64,000 nucleotides of DNA from Caulobacter segnis (GTDB lineage: Bacteria; Pseudomonadota; Alphaproteobacteria; Caulobacterales; Caulobacteraceae), in the NCBI RefSeq assembly GCF_023935105.1, contig NZ_CP096040.1:5561001-5625000 (forward strand), in the 5' to 3' direction. The notes under the pieces are model-generated. The model saw nothing but the letters and a program-made list of their open reading frames with translations, was not told where the DNA came from and did not search any database. The position numbers and the translations under genes were made by a program. This document shows, piece after piece, positions 41,176-49,710 of the stretch (positions are counted from its first letter, which is position 1; every line of letters starts with the position of its first letter).

Positions 41176-41583
41176 CTACTCCTCCAGCGGCATCCCGTAG
41201 AGTTCCAGCCGGTGGTCCACCAGCTTGTAGCCCAGCTTGCGGGCGATGGCGTGCTGCAGGGCTTCGATCTCCTCGTCCACGAACTCGACGACCTTGCCGG
41301 ACTTCATGTCGATCAGGTGGTCGTGGTGATGGTCGGGCGTCTCTTCATAGCGCGAACGGCCGTCGCGGAAGTCGTGGCGCTCGATGATGCCGCTTTCCTC
41401 GAACAGGCGGACGGTGCGGTAGACCGTGGCGATCGAGATGTGCGGATCGATGGCGTGGGCGCGGCGGTGCAGCTCCTCGACGTCGGGATGGTCCTCGGCC
41501 GACGACAGCACGCGCGCGATCACGCGGCGCTGGTCCGTCATGCGCATGCCTTTTTCGATACAGGCCTTTTCGAGTCGATCCAC
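41176..41583 (-). CDS. fur: ferric uptake regulator Fur
   Basis: Iron-responsive repressor, 135 residues. Winged-helix domain (MTDQRRVIARVLSSAEDHPDVEELHRRAHAI-type start and ISIATVYRTVRLFEESG recognition helix) is followed by the metal-binding dimer domain (PDHHHDHLIDMKSGKVVEF). Only one Cys (Cys8) is present, so the CxxC structural zinc site of enterobacterial Fur is missing, as in other alphaproteobacterial Fur/Mur/Irr-like proteins. A likely target is the Fur box at 18124-18142. It lies between rimI and miaB. Confidence 0.95.
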   Translation of the reverse strand: MDRLEKACIEKGMRMTDQRRVIARVLSSAEDHPDVEELHRRAHAIDPHISIATVYRTVRLFEESGIIERHDFRDGRSRYEETPDHHHDHLIDMKSGKVVEFVDEEIEALQHAIARKLGYKLVDHRLELYGMPLEE

Positions 41584-41628
41584 GGCGGAACCTCCGTCTG
41601 AGTCGCCGGCAAGATAGGCGGTCGTCTC

Positions 41629-42081
41629 TTAAGTGTTAAGCGCCCGCCGCATGACAAGCGCGTCCTTGGCTCCATCCGGATGGGGATAATAGCCTTTTCG
41701 CAGGCCCACCTTGGCGAAACCAGTCGCCTGGTAGAGCCCGACGGCCGCGAGATTGTCGACGGCGACCTCCAGGAACAGGGACTCGGAACCGGTTTCGGCG
41801 GCGATCCCGGCGGCGATTTCCACCAGGGCCGCGCCCCAGCCGCGCCGGCGGGCGGCGGGGTCGACGGCGATGGTCAGGATCTCGGCCTCGCCGGCGATCG
41901 AGCGGCACAGGACGAAGCCCTTGGCCTCGGCTGGCTCGCCCGCCTCGCCCAGGATCGCGAAGGCGCCGGGGGACTTCAGCAGCGCGTCGAACTCCAGCGC
42001 CGTCCAGGGCCGGTCGAAGGCCCTGTCGTGGATATCCGCGAGATCGAACGAGGCTTCGGAGCCGACGGGACGCAGGTTCAT
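41629..42081 (-). CDS. rimI: ribosomal protein S18-alanine N-acetyltransferase RimI-like
   Basis: GNAT-family N-acetyltransferase, 150 residues, with the acetyl-CoA loop VDPAARRRGWGAALVE and the downstream FLEVAVDNLAAVGLYQATGF. It overlaps tsaB by 4 bases, the conserved tsaB-rimI pairing that supports the RimI assignment over other GNAT enzymes. Ends 45 bases before fur starts. Confidence 0.9.
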   Translation of the reverse strand: MNLRPVGSEASFDLADIHDRAFDRPWTALEFDALLKSPGAFAILGEAGEPAEAKGFVLCRSIAGEAEILTIAVDPAARRRGWGAALVEIAAGIAAETGSESLFLEVAVDNLAAVGLYQATGFAKVGLRKGYYPHPDGAKDALVMRRALNT

Positions 42082-42725
42082 GCGGCGGGCTCGCTGGAAG
42101 GCAAGGTCGCGTAGGGCGCGCGTAGATAGAGCGGACGAGGCGAATGGGCCGGCGCCGGCTTGGCCGCGGCCAACCGCGCGACCGCGACCGGGTCGGGCGC
42201 GGCGGGGGTCAGAACGGCCGCGCCGCTCAGCGCGTCGGCCAGCAGTGGCGCGCCCGAACCGACCAGGGTCGCCGGGCCGCCCGAATAGAGCTCGGCCAGC
42301 CGCGCGGCGGCCTCGCCCAGGCCCAAGGCGTCAGGGGCCATCAGCGAGACGCCGTCGGCGAAGACCTGGATATAGATCTGGCTCATCCGCGCATCGATGA
42401 CGGCGGCGACGAAGCCCTTGTGGCCGGACGCCAGGCTCTCCAGCGTGTTGACGCCGACGCAGGGGATCGACAGCGCCGTGGCCAGGCCCTTGGCGAAGGC
42501 CAGGCCCACACGCAGGCCGGTGAACGAGCCCGGTCCGACCGTGACGCCGATCCGCGAGAGATCGGCGAAGGCCACGCCCGCCTCGGCGGCGGCCTCGCGC
42601 GCGATGATCCCGATCCGCTCCTGGTGGCCGCGCGTCATGGGCTCGCTCCGGGCGGCCAGCACGCGCTCGCCGTCCAGCACGGCGACCGAACTGGCGCCGA
42701 GGCAGGTGTCGATCGACAGGATCAT
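42078..42725 (-). CDS. tsaB: tRNA threonylcarbamoyladenosine biosynthesis protein TsaB
   Basis: ASKHA-fold partner of TsaD in forming t6A37 of tRNA. 215 residues from the start at 42725 (MILSIDTCLGASSVAV), with TVGPGSFTGLRVGLAFAKGLA and VIDARMSQIYIQVF. A longer open frame runs upstream but only the chosen start has family similarity. Overlaps rimI by 4 bases; starts 5 bases past the stop of the DUF1131 gene. Confidence 0.95.
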   Translation of the reverse strand: MILSIDTCLGASSVAVLDGERVLAARSEPMTRGHQERIGIIAREAAAEAGVAFADLSRIGVTVGPGSFTGLRVGLAFAKGLATALSIPCVGVNTLESLASGHKGFVAAVIDARMSQIYIQVFADGVSLMAPDALGLGEAAARLAELYSGGPATLVGSGAPLLADALSGAAVLTPAAPDPVAVARLAAAKPAPAHSPRPLYLRAPYATLPSSEPAA

Positions 42726-42730
42726 GGGTC

Positions 42731-43369
42731 TCAGGCCGAACCGACGTTCGCGCCCTCGGCGGGACGCCAGATCAGTTCGTTCAGCTGGGCCTTGCCCTTC
42801 AGGGTCGCTTCCGGCGGCACGCCGCCCTGCGTCCAGCCAGGGACGCCGAACACGTAGGAGACGGTCGGGGCCTCGGGCCGCACGCAGACCACGGCGTTGA
42901 TCTCGCGGCCCTCGCCGGCGCGACACTGGTCGACGGTGAAGCCCAGGTCGGCCCACTTGGCCAGCAGCTTCTCGTCCTGGGGGCCGCGCGCATCGCCGGC
43001 GGCGACGCGGACATAGGCGATCTCGCCCTCATCGGTCTTGCCGATCTCGGCCAGCGGAACGTCGTCCTGCTCGATATTGATGATCGGCTGGGCGGGACCT
43101 TGCGAGAAGTGCAGGAAGGCCTGCTCGACCTTGGCCTTGGGGAACAGGGCCTTGAACGTCGCCAGGTCGAAGGCTGTCGCGGCGCTGATCGGGCCGACGC
43201 CGTCCTTGGTCACCTTCAGCGGGCCGCCGGCATAGGGGACGATGGCGACGGTGACGGGCGGCTTGGCCCCGGCGGGCGCGACCGGCGTGGCGGTCTCGTC
43301 CTTCTTGGCGGGCCCGCAGGCGGCCAGCAGCACGAGCGGCAGGGCGAGGAGGGTGTGGCGGAGGGTCAT
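42731..43369 (-). CDS. DUF1131-like lipoprotein (YfeY-like)
   Basis: 212-residue lipoprotein (LLALPLVLLAAC, Cys18). The mature part resembles enterobacterial YfeY, an RpoE-regulated lipoprotein of unknown role: KDGVGPISAATAFDLATFK, a paired-Cys loop (DQCRAGEGREINAVVCVRP) and the C-terminal SYVFGVPGWTQGGVPP with ELIWRP. This similarity is from recalled sequence. Sits directly ahead of tsaB, suggesting co-transcription, but function is unknown. Confidence 0.78.
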   Translation of the reverse strand: MTLRHTLLALPLVLLAACGPAKKDETATPVAPAGAKPPVTVAIVPYAGGPLKVTKDGVGPISAATAFDLATFKALFPKAKVEQAFLHFSQGPAQPIINIEQDDVPLAEIGKTDEGEIAYVRVAAGDARGPQDEKLLAKWADLGFTVDQCRAGEGREINAVVCVRPEAPTVSYVFGVPGWTQGGVPPEATLKGKAQLNELIWRPAEGANVGSA

Positions 43370-43408
43370 GGACAGGTTTTAGCCCGCCCGCCCTCCGCCG
43401 TCACCCGA

Positions 43409-43996
43409 TCAGAGAACCTTCGCCGCCTCGTCGAAGTCGAGACGCGGGTTGCGGGGGAACAGGCCCTCGTCCGTGCCGTGGCCGATCGAGACGATGAAGT
43501 TGGACTTGATGTTCGTGCCCGCGAAGAACTCGGCGTCGACGCCGGCGTTGTCGAAGCCCGACATCGGGCCGACGTCCAGGCCCAGCGCCCGCGCGGCCAG
43601 GATGAAATAGCCGCCCTGCAGCGAGCTGTTGCGCAGCGCGCCCCACTCGCGGGCCTGCATGTCGTTGAACCAGTCCTTGGCGCCCGGGGCGTGCGGGAAC
43701 AGCTTGGGCAGGGTTTCCGGGAAATCGAGGTCGTAGCCGACGATCACCGTCACCGGGGCCTGGCGGATCTTCGGGGCGTTCGAGCCCGACGACAGCTTGG
43801 CCAGGCGCTCCTTGGCCGCTTCCGAGGTCAGGAAATAGAACCGGGCCGGGGTCGAGTTGGCGGCTGTCGGGCCGAACTTGGTCAGCTCATAGAGTTCGCG
43901 CAGCACGCTTTCCGGCAGCGGCGTCGGATCCCAGCCATTGCGGGTCCGGGCTTCGGTGAACAGCTGGGCGAGCGAGGCGTCTTCGAGCTTGGCCAT
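43409..43996 (-). CDS. RutE/HadB-like nitroreductase-family protein (malonic semialdehyde reductase type)
   Basis: 195-residue FMN-dependent reductase fold. LFTEARTRNGWDPTPLPES, ELTKFGPTAANSTPARFYFL and GYFILAARALGLDVGPMSGFD match the RutE/HadB branch, where RutE reduces malonic semialdehyde in uracil breakdown. No other rut genes are near, so a different aldehyde or quinone-type substrate is possible. A strong palindrome (44019-44039) lies 23-43 bases upstream of its start and suggests regulation by a local repressor. Confidence 0.85.
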   Translation of the reverse strand: MAKLEDASLAQLFTEARTRNGWDPTPLPESVLRELYELTKFGPTAANSTPARFYFLTSEAAKERLAKLSSGSNAPKIRQAPVTVIVGYDLDFPETLPKLFPHAPGAKDWFNDMQAREWGALRNSSLQGGYFILAARALGLDVGPMSGFDNAGVDAEFFAGTNIKSNFIVSIGHGTDEGLFPRNPRLDFDEAAKVL

Positions 43997-44018
43997 GAGC
44001 GATCCTTGAGGAAGCTAT

Positions 44019-44039
44019 TTGCAACTATACTAGTTACAA
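44019..44039 (-). promoter_or_regulatory. palindromic operator candidate upstream of the RutE-like gene
   Basis: TTGCAACTATACTAGTTACAA is symmetric at 16 of 21 positions and AT-rich in a GC-rich setting. Half-sites of the AACTA/TAGTT type are recalled for HxlR-family redox or aldehyde-responsive repressors, which often control nitroreductases. No HxlR gene is present in the window. Confidence 0.55.
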
Positions 44040-44079
44040 TAAGGCGTTCCCGGGCGTCGCGCAAGCGGCCGGCGGAACG

Positions 44080-44655
44080 TCAGCCCAGGGTCTGCTCGAC
44101 CCGCGTCACTTCCGGCACATAGTGCTTGAGCATGTTCTCGACGCCCGACTTCAGGGTCGCCGACGACGAGGGACAGCCCGAGCAGGCGCCGCGCATGTGC
44201 AGCCATACGACCCCGGTCTTGGGCTCGAAGCGCGAAAAGACGATGTCGCCGCCGTCCTGGGCCACGGCCGGACGGATGCGGGTGTCCAGCAACTCCTTGA
44301 TCTCGGCGACGATCTGCGAGGCTTCCTCGTCATAGACGCCGTCCTCGTCGTGACCGCCATCCTGCGTGGCGTCCAGCACCAGCGGCCGCCCGCTGGTGAA
44401 GTGGTCCATGATCGCCGCCAGGATCGGGGCCTTCAGGTGCGGCCACTGGGCGTCCTCGCCCTTGGTCACCGTCAGGAAATCGGGACCGAAGAACACCCGC
44501 GTCACGTCGCCCAGGTCGAACAGCGCCTTGGCCAGCGGCGAGGCGTCGCCCTCTTCCGGCGTGCGGAATTCCCGCGCCCCTTCGCCCAGCACTTCGCGGC
44601 CGGGCAGGAACTTCAGGACCTCGGGGTTCGGGGTGGTTTCGGTCTGAATGAACAT
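44080..44655 (-). CDS. NifU-like iron-sulfur scaffold protein (Nfu type)
   Basis: Fe-S cluster carrier, 191 residues. The N-terminal Nfu_N domain (MFIQTETTPNPEVLKFLPG, GDVTRVFFGPDFLTVTK) is followed by the C-terminal NifU domain with the cluster-binding CxxC in MRGACSGCPSSSATLKSGVE and PEVTRVEQTLG. This is the layout of mitochondrial NFU1 and alphaproteobacterial homologues. Likely delivers clusters to target enzymes such as MiaB, encoded nearby. Confidence 0.95.
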   Translation of the reverse strand: MFIQTETTPNPEVLKFLPGREVLGEGAREFRTPEEGDASPLAKALFDLGDVTRVFFGPDFLTVTKGEDAQWPHLKAPILAAIMDHFTSGRPLVLDATQDGGHDEDGVYDEEASQIVAEIKELLDTRIRPAVAQDGGDIVFSRFEPKTGVVWLHMRGACSGCPSSSATLKSGVENMLKHYVPEVTRVEQTLG

Positions 44656-44732
44656 GGCCGACAGATGGACCTCGCGGCCGCGCGACGCAAGGGTGACCGC
44701 CCTCCTGGCGCAAAGACCATTTGGCGCATTTT

Positions 44733-44776
44733 AAAAGTGACACAGGCGTCATTTTCTGGCGGTATGGCGATATAAC
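44733..44776 (+). promoter_or_regulatory. possible promoter and operator of the P450 gene
   Basis: An inverted repeat AAAAGTGAC-ACAGGC-GTCATTTT (44733-44755, 7 of 9 outer positions paired) overlaps the place of a -35 for TATAAC at 44771-44776. The ATG follows 24 bases later behind GGGAGG. A TetR-type repressor would suit this layout. Confidence 0.35.
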
Positions 44777-44800
44777 ACTGGTCCGCGGGAGGATCTGACG

Positions 44801-46069
44801 ATGAGCGACGGTTCGGTTGACCTCAAGGAAGCGGCGCGCGCGCAGGCCTACGCCATGCCGCTAGACGAGATCCATGTCGCCAATCCGGCCCTGTTCCAGG
44901 CCGACGCCATGTGGCCGTACTTCGAGCGACTGCGGAAGGAGGATCCCGTCCACTTCTCGCAGGGGGACGAGGAAACCGGCCCCTACTGGTCGATCACCCG
45001 CTACAACGACATCATGACCGTCGACACGACCCACCAGGTCTTCTCGTCGGACGCCCACCTGGGCGGCATCACGATCCGTAACTTCGACGAGGACTTCGTC
45101 CTGCCGATGTTCATCGCCATGGACCAGCCCAAGCACGACATCCAGCGCAAGACAGTCAGCCCGATCGTCTCGCCGCAGAACCTGGGCCGGCTGGAAGGCG
45201 TCATCCGCGAGCGGGTCTGCCAGATCCTGGACACCCTGCCGATCGACGAGCCGTTCGACTGGGTCGACAAGGTGTCGATCGAACTGACCACCCAGATGCT
45301 GGCCACCCTGTTCGACTTCCCCTGGGAAGAGCGCCGCAAGCTGACCCGCTGGTCCGACGTCGCCACGGCCTCGCCCGAGAGCGGCATCGTCGAGAGCGAG
45401 GACGCCCGCCGCGCCGAACTGCTGGAGTGTCTGGCCTATTTCACCAACCTCTGGAACGAGCGGGTCAACCAGACCGAACCCGGTAACGACCTGATCTCGA
45501 TGCTGGCCCATGGCGAGGCCACCCGCGACATGCCGCCGATGGAGTATCTGGGCAACGTCATCCTGCTGATCGTCGGCGGCAATGACACGACCCGCAACTC
45601 GTTGACCGGCGGCCTCTACGCCCTGTCGAAGAACCCGGCCGAAGAAGCCAAGCTGCGCGCCGATCCCAGCCTGATCCCGAACATGGTCTCGGAGATCATC
45701 CGCTGGCAGACCCCTCTGGCCCACATGCGCCGCACGGCGCTGGAGGACTTCGAGCTCTCCGGCAAGACCATCAAGAAGGGCGACAAGGTCGTCATGTGGT
45801 ACGTCTCGGGCAACCGCGACGACACGGTGATTGAGGACGCCGACGCCTTCATCATCGACCGGCCCCAGGCCCGCCGCCACCTGTCGTTCGGCTTCGGCAT
45901 CCACCGCTGCGTCGGCAATCGCCTGGCCGAGATGCAGCTGAAGATCCTCTGGGAAGAAGTGCTCAAGCGCTTCCCCCGGATCGAGGTCCTGGAAGAGCCC
46001 AAGCGCGTCTACTCGACCTTCGTGAAGGGCTACGAGCGGATGATGGTGCGGATCCCGGAGCGGATCTGA
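44801..46069 (+). CDS. cytochrome P450, CYP153-like
   Basis: Heme monooxygenase, 422 residues. The I-helix GGNDTTRN, ExxR motif SEIIRWQ and heme loop FGFGIHRCVGNRLAE (ligand Cys370) are intact. Long stretches (KVSIELTTQMLATLFDFPWE, ISMLAHGEATRDM, TPLAHMRRTALEDFEL) match what I recall of CYP153A alkane and fatty-acid omega-hydroxylases. No ferredoxin or ferredoxin reductase gene is adjacent, so electron partners must be elsewhere. It stands alone with its own promoter region and terminator. Confidence 0.93.
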   Translation: MSDGSVDLKEAARAQAYAMPLDEIHVANPALFQADAMWPYFERLRKEDPVHFSQGDEETGPYWSITRYNDIMTVDTTHQVFSSDAHLGGITIRNFDEDFVLPMFIAMDQPKHDIQRKTVSPIVSPQNLGRLEGVIRERVCQILDTLPIDEPFDWVDKVSIELTTQMLATLFDFPWEERRKLTRWSDVATASPESGIVESEDARRAELLECLAYFTNLWNERVNQTEPGNDLISMLAHGEATRDMPPMEYLGNVILLIVGGNDTTRNSLTGGLYALSKNPAEEAKLRADPSLIPNMVSEIIRWQTPLAHMRRTALEDFELSGKTIKKGDKVVMWYVSGNRDDTVIEDADAFIIDRPQARRHLSFGFGIHRCVGNRLAEMQLKILWEEVLKRFPRIEVLEEPKRVYSTFVKGYERMMVRIPERI

Positions 46070-46070
46070 T

Positions 46071-46229
46071 CCCCTCTCCCCTTGCGGGAGAGGGTGGCCC
46101 GCGCAGCGGGTCGGGTGAGGGGTTGAAGAAAGAAGCCGCCGCGACAGCCTGACCGCCGTCGCGGCGGTTTTCGTCTGTGCGACCCCTCATCCGGCGCTCC
46201 GCGCCACCTTCTCCCTCAAGGGGAGAAGG
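46071..46229. repeat. two inverted intergenic repeats flanking a terminator
   Basis: Copy one (46071-46122) on the minus strand and copy two (46183-46229) on the plus strand share the pattern CCCCTCA-CCG-CGCTGCGCG-CCACCTTCTCCC-AAGGGGAGA. They point toward the P450 terminator at 46136-46171 from both sides, filling the whole 163-base space between P450 and the converging Usp gene. Confidence 0.75.
46136..46171 (+). terminator. intrinsic terminator after the P450 gene
   Basis: Perfect 10-base stem CCGCCGCGAC / GTCGCGGCGG (46136-46145 with 46158-46167), 12-base loop, followed by TTTTCGTCT on the plus strand. Confidence 0.85.
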
Positions 46230-46232
46230 AAA

Positions 46233-46724
46233 CTAGGCCAGCTCTTCGATCTCAGCATCCGTGAGATCCCCCGGCACCACCGTCACCGGCAGCTTCCGCC
46301 CCGAGAACCCGACGCCCTCCTTGGCGATGGCCGAGATCAGCGGGCCCGGACCGCGGCCCGCCGTCGAGGTCGCCAGGATCAGGATCTTGATGCTGGGATC
46401 GGCCGCCACCACCGCTTTCAATGCCGCGCGGGTGCTGTCGGCGTGCTTGATGATGAATTCGGGCGGCAGGCCGGTCTCGGCTACGACCTGGGCGGCTAGG
46501 CTCTGCAGGAGAGCCTCGGCCTCCTCGCGCTCCTGGCGCTCGATCTCCTCGCGCACGCCGCTCCAGTGTTCGAACTGGGCGGGCGCGATGACCTTCAACA
46601 GCGCCACGTGGCCGCCGGTCGAGCGGGCGCGGCGACAGGCGTATTTGAGGGCGGCCGAGAATTCCGGGGTGTCGTCGGCGACCACCAGGAACTTGCGGCG
46701 GCTAGAAGGCGCGGCGTCTGTCAT
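46233..46724 (-). CDS. universal stress protein family (UspA-like)
   Basis: 163-residue single-domain Usp. The start at 46724 gives MTDAAPSSRRKFLVVADDT, the typical first beta strand; LATSTAGRGPGPLISAIAKEGV followed by LPVTVVPG corresponds to the C-terminal nucleotide-loop region, although the canonical G-x2-G-x9-GS is only approximate. An open frame continues upstream into trpS but without similarity. It starts 44 bases after the trpS stop, so it is probably co-transcribed with trpS. Binding of ATP not certain. Confidence 0.88.
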   Translation of the reverse strand: MTDAAPSSRRKFLVVADDTPEFSAALKYACRRARSTGGHVALLKVIAPAQFEHWSGVREEIERQEREEAEALLQSLAAQVVAETGLPPEFIIKHADSTRAALKAVVAADPSIKILILATSTAGRGPGPLISAIAKEGVGFSGRKLPVTVVPGDLTDAEIEELA

Positions 46725-46768
46725 CGCCTGACAAGACGCCGCTTCAGAACCAACCTCAAGCCCAGTTT

Positions 46769-47803
46769 CTAGGCGCCCCAGAAGCCGACCAGCTTCTTGA
46801 CCTCGGCCAGGGTCGGAGCAGCGGCCTCGCGGGCCTTTTCCGCGCCCTTGGCCAGGATGGCGTCCAGCACCGCAGGATCGCCCAGCAGACCACGCATGCG
46901 CTCGCCGACCGGGGCCAGCTTCTCGACCGCCAGCTCGGCCAGGGCCGGCTTGAACGTTCCGAAGCCCTTGCCGGCGTATTCGGCCAGCACCTCGGCCTTC
47001 GAGCGCCCGGACAGGGCCGCGAAGATCCCCACCAGGTTGTCGGCCTCGGCGCGAGCGGCCAGCTCTTCCAGGGTCTCGGGCAGCGGTTCCGGGTCGGTGC
47101 GGGCCTTCTTGACCTTGGCGGCGATGTCGTCGGCCGTGTCGGTCAGGTTGATGCGCGAATAGTCCGAGGGATCGGACTTGCTCATCTTGGCCGAACCGTC
47201 GCGCAGGCTCATCACCCGTGCCCCCGGGCCCTGGATCAGCGGATCGGGCTGCGGAAAGAAGCCGGGCGCGTTGAAGTCGTGATTGAACTTCTGGGCGATG
47301 TCTCGGGTCAGCTCCAGGTGCTGCTTCTGGTCCTCGCCGACCGGCACGTGGGTGGCCTTGTAGACCAGGATGTCGGCCGCCTGCAGCACCGGATAGGTGT
47401 AGAGGCCCACCGAGCTCCGCTCCTTGTGCTTGCCGCTCTTCTCCTTGAACTGGGTCATGCGGTCGAGCCAGCCGAGGCGGGCCACGCACTGGAAGATCCA
47501 GGCCAGTTCGGCGTGCTCGCGCACCGCCGACTGCGGGAAGATCGTCGCCTTGTCCGGGTCCAGGCCCGAAGCGATGTAGGCGGCCGCGATCTCGCGGGTC
47601 TGCTGGGCCAGGGCGGCCGGATCCTGCCAGACGGTGATGGCGTGCAGGTCGGCCACGAAGATGAAGGTGTCGATCTCGTGCTGCAGGCGAGCGAACTTCA
47701 CCAGCGCGCCCAGATAGTTGCCCAGGTGCAGGGCGCCGGAGGGCTGGACGCCCGAGAGCACGCGGGCGGGGCCCGTGTAGGTGACGGGGGCTTGGTCGGT
47801 CAT
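46769..47803 (-). CDS. trpS: tryptophanyl-tRNA synthetase
   Basis: Class I aminoacyl-tRNA synthetase, 344 residues. The HIGH-type motif is SGALHLGNYLG and the KMSKS motif is KMSKSDPSD, with DRMTQFKEKSG and TYPVLQAADILVY between. Downstream of murJ in the same direction with 164 bases between; that spacer holds only a weak hairpin (CCGCATC/GATGCGG, 47860-47878) with no T tract. Confidence 0.98.
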   Translation of the reverse strand: MTDQAPVTYTGPARVLSGVQPSGALHLGNYLGALVKFARLQHEIDTFIFVADLHAITVWQDPAALAQQTREIAAAYIASGLDPDKATIFPQSAVREHAELAWIFQCVARLGWLDRMTQFKEKSGKHKERSSVGLYTYPVLQAADILVYKATHVPVGEDQKQHLELTRDIAQKFNHDFNAPGFFPQPDPLIQGPGARVMSLRDGSAKMSKSDPSDYSRINLTDTADDIAAKVKKARTDPEPLPETLEELAARAEADNLVGIFAALSGRSKAEVLAEYAGKGFGTFKPALAELAVEKLAPVGERMRGLLGDPAVLDAILAKGAEKAREAAAPTLAEVKKLVGFWGA

Positions 47804-47967
47804 GGGTTCAGCCTTGGCTGTAGAATTTCAAGAGATTGGCGGGCGCGGAAGGGCGCGAACCGCATCGCGGAGATGCGGTGATCAGGGTCAGTTAGAGCCG
47901 CGCCATCGCGACGCGAGGAGACCGATCGGAGCCATGGCCCGCTGGTTATCCCTCCCCGCGACACGGA

Positions 47968-49656
47968 TCAAGCCTTGCCCCGCTTGAGCGCCGCCCTCAG
48001 CTCGGCCGGCTTGACCCCGCCGAACAGGAACAGCAGCGGCGGATAGACCGCGACGCCGGCCAGGCAGGTCAGGGCCAGGGCGAATTCCTTGGCGCCGATC
48101 GCGTGGCCCGTCAGGCCCAGGCTCCGCAGCGGCGCCTCGATCAGGTCGCGATAGTGCGAGGCGGCGGCCATCAACAGGCCCATGCCCAGGCTGGCGACCA
48201 GGATCCGGGCCAGGCGCGACCAGGTCTGACCGGTCGGACCGTATTCCTTCTTGGCGGACAGCGCCCAGGCCATCTGGCCGACATTGATCCACGAGGCGAT
48301 CGCGGTGGCGGCCGCGATGCCCTTGACCCCGACCAGCTGGAACAGGGCGACGCCGAAGACGATGTTCACCGCGACCGAGATCAGGGCGAAGCGCATCGGG
48401 CTCTTGGTGTCGCCGCGCGCGAAGAAGGCCCGCGAATACAGCTGCTGCAGCACGAAGGCTGGGGTGCCCAGGCCATAGAAGAACAGCGCCGCCGCCGTCT
48501 GGCTGGCGTCGAAGGCGGTGAACTGGCCGCGCGTGTAGAGACCGTCCGACAGGAAGCCCGGCATGGCCACCAGGGCCGCGGCGGCCGGCAGGGTCAGGGC
48601 CATGGCCAGGGTCACGCCCTGGTCCATGGCGCTCTGGGCGTCCTCGCGGTCGCCCGAGTGCACGGCGCGCGACAGGCGCGGCAACAGGGCGACCCCGATC
48701 GCCACGCCCACCAGGCCCAGCGGCAGCTGGTACAGGCGGTCGGCGGTGGCCAGCCAGGTGCGGCCGCCGGGGACGTGGCTGGCCAGGTTGCCCGAGATGA
48801 AGATGTTGACCTGGGTGGCGCTGGCCGCCAGGGCGCCGGGGATGGCCTTGCCGATCAGCTCTCGCACCTCCGGCGTCAGGCGCGGCAGCCGCCAGTGGAC
48901 CTTGGCCCCCGACTTGTTGACGCCCCAGGTCAGCAGGGCCGCCTGGGCCACGCCCGCCACGACCACGCCGATCGAGCCCCAGGTCGCCGCGCCCACCGCC
49001 GAGCTCTGGGGCAGGATGAAGGCCAGGGTGAAGATGTTCAGCAGGATCGGCGCCCCGGCCGACAGGATGAAGCGGTCGCGGGCGTTCAGCACGCCCGACA
49101 GGTGGGCGACGATGGCCATGCACGGCAGGTACGGCATGGTGATCTGGGTCAGCAGCACCGCCAGCTTGTACTTCTCGGTGCCCCAGCCAAAGCCCGGGCT
49201 GATCAGCATCATCAGCCACGGCATGGCCAGCTGGCAGACGACGGTGATGACGATGGTCGAGGCCGCAAGGGTGGCCATGGCGTCCGCCGCCAGGATGTCG
49301 GCCTTCTCCTCGCCGTCGCGCTGCAGCGACTTGGCGTAGGCCGGCACGAAGGCGGCTGCGAAGGCCCCCTCGGCGAAGAACCGACGGAACAGGTTCGGGA
49401 AGGCCAGGGCGGCGTTGTAGGCGTCGGCCGCCGGCGTGGCGCTGGCCCCCATCCGGTACGAGACCGCCAGGTCCCGCGCGAAGCCCATGAACCGGCTGAC
49501 CAGGGTCAGGCCGGAATAGATGGCGGACGACTTGAGCAGGCCCCCGCCCTTCTTGGGCGCAGGCGTGATGTCTTCGGCGGGAGCGGGGGGGACGGCGTCG
49601 GTCACTCGCGGCTTCTGAGGTCTCGGCGGGGAAGCGTCAAGGGCGGCGTCGAACAC
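47968..49656 (-). CDS. murJ: lipid II flippase MurJ
   Basis: Inner-membrane flippase for peptidoglycan precursor lipid II, MviN family. 562 residues with about 14 hydrophobic segments; GLLKSSAIYSGLTLVSRFMG, FPNLFRRFFAEGAFAAAFVP and PGHPSLR-like LQQLYSRAFFARGDTKSPM are family hallmarks. The start is unclear: GTG at 49656 gives a 40-residue Pro/Ala-rich leader, and GTG at 49605 gives a shorter one. Ahead of trpS on the minus strand. Confidence 0.96.
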   Translation of the reverse strand: MFDAALDASPPRPQKPRVTDAVPPAPAEDITPAPKKGGGLLKSSAIYSGLTLVSRFMGFARDLAVSYRMGASATPAADAYNAALAFPNLFRRFFAEGAFAAAFVPAYAKSLQRDGEEKADILAADAMATLAASTIVITVVCQLAMPWLMMLISPGFGWGTEKYKLAVLLTQITMPYLPCMAIVAHLSGVLNARDRFILSAGAPILLNIFTLAFILPQSSAVGAATWGSIGVVVAGVAQAALLTWGVNKSGAKVHWRLPRLTPEVRELIGKAIPGALAASATQVNIFISGNLASHVPGGRTWLATADRLYQLPLGLVGVAIGVALLPRLSRAVHSGDREDAQSAMDQGVTLAMALTLPAAAALVAMPGFLSDGLYTRGQFTAFDASQTAAALFFYGLGTPAFVLQQLYSRAFFARGDTKSPMRFALISVAVNIVFGVALFQLVGVKGIAAATAIASWINVGQMAWALSAKKEYGPTGQTWSRLARILVASLGMGLLMAAASHYRDLIEAPLRSLGLTGHAIGAKEFALALTCLAGVAVYPPLLFLFGGVKPAELRAALKRGKA

Positions 49657-49710
49657 CCCTCCCCTCGCCGGACGACGCCCCCTTGCGGGAGACCGCTCGG
49701 CGCGCTAAAC

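Noticed and set aside
47804..47967. Gene or terminator between trpS and murJ
   Set aside because: Only a 7-base stem without T tract and no coding frame with a start and ribosome site were found.
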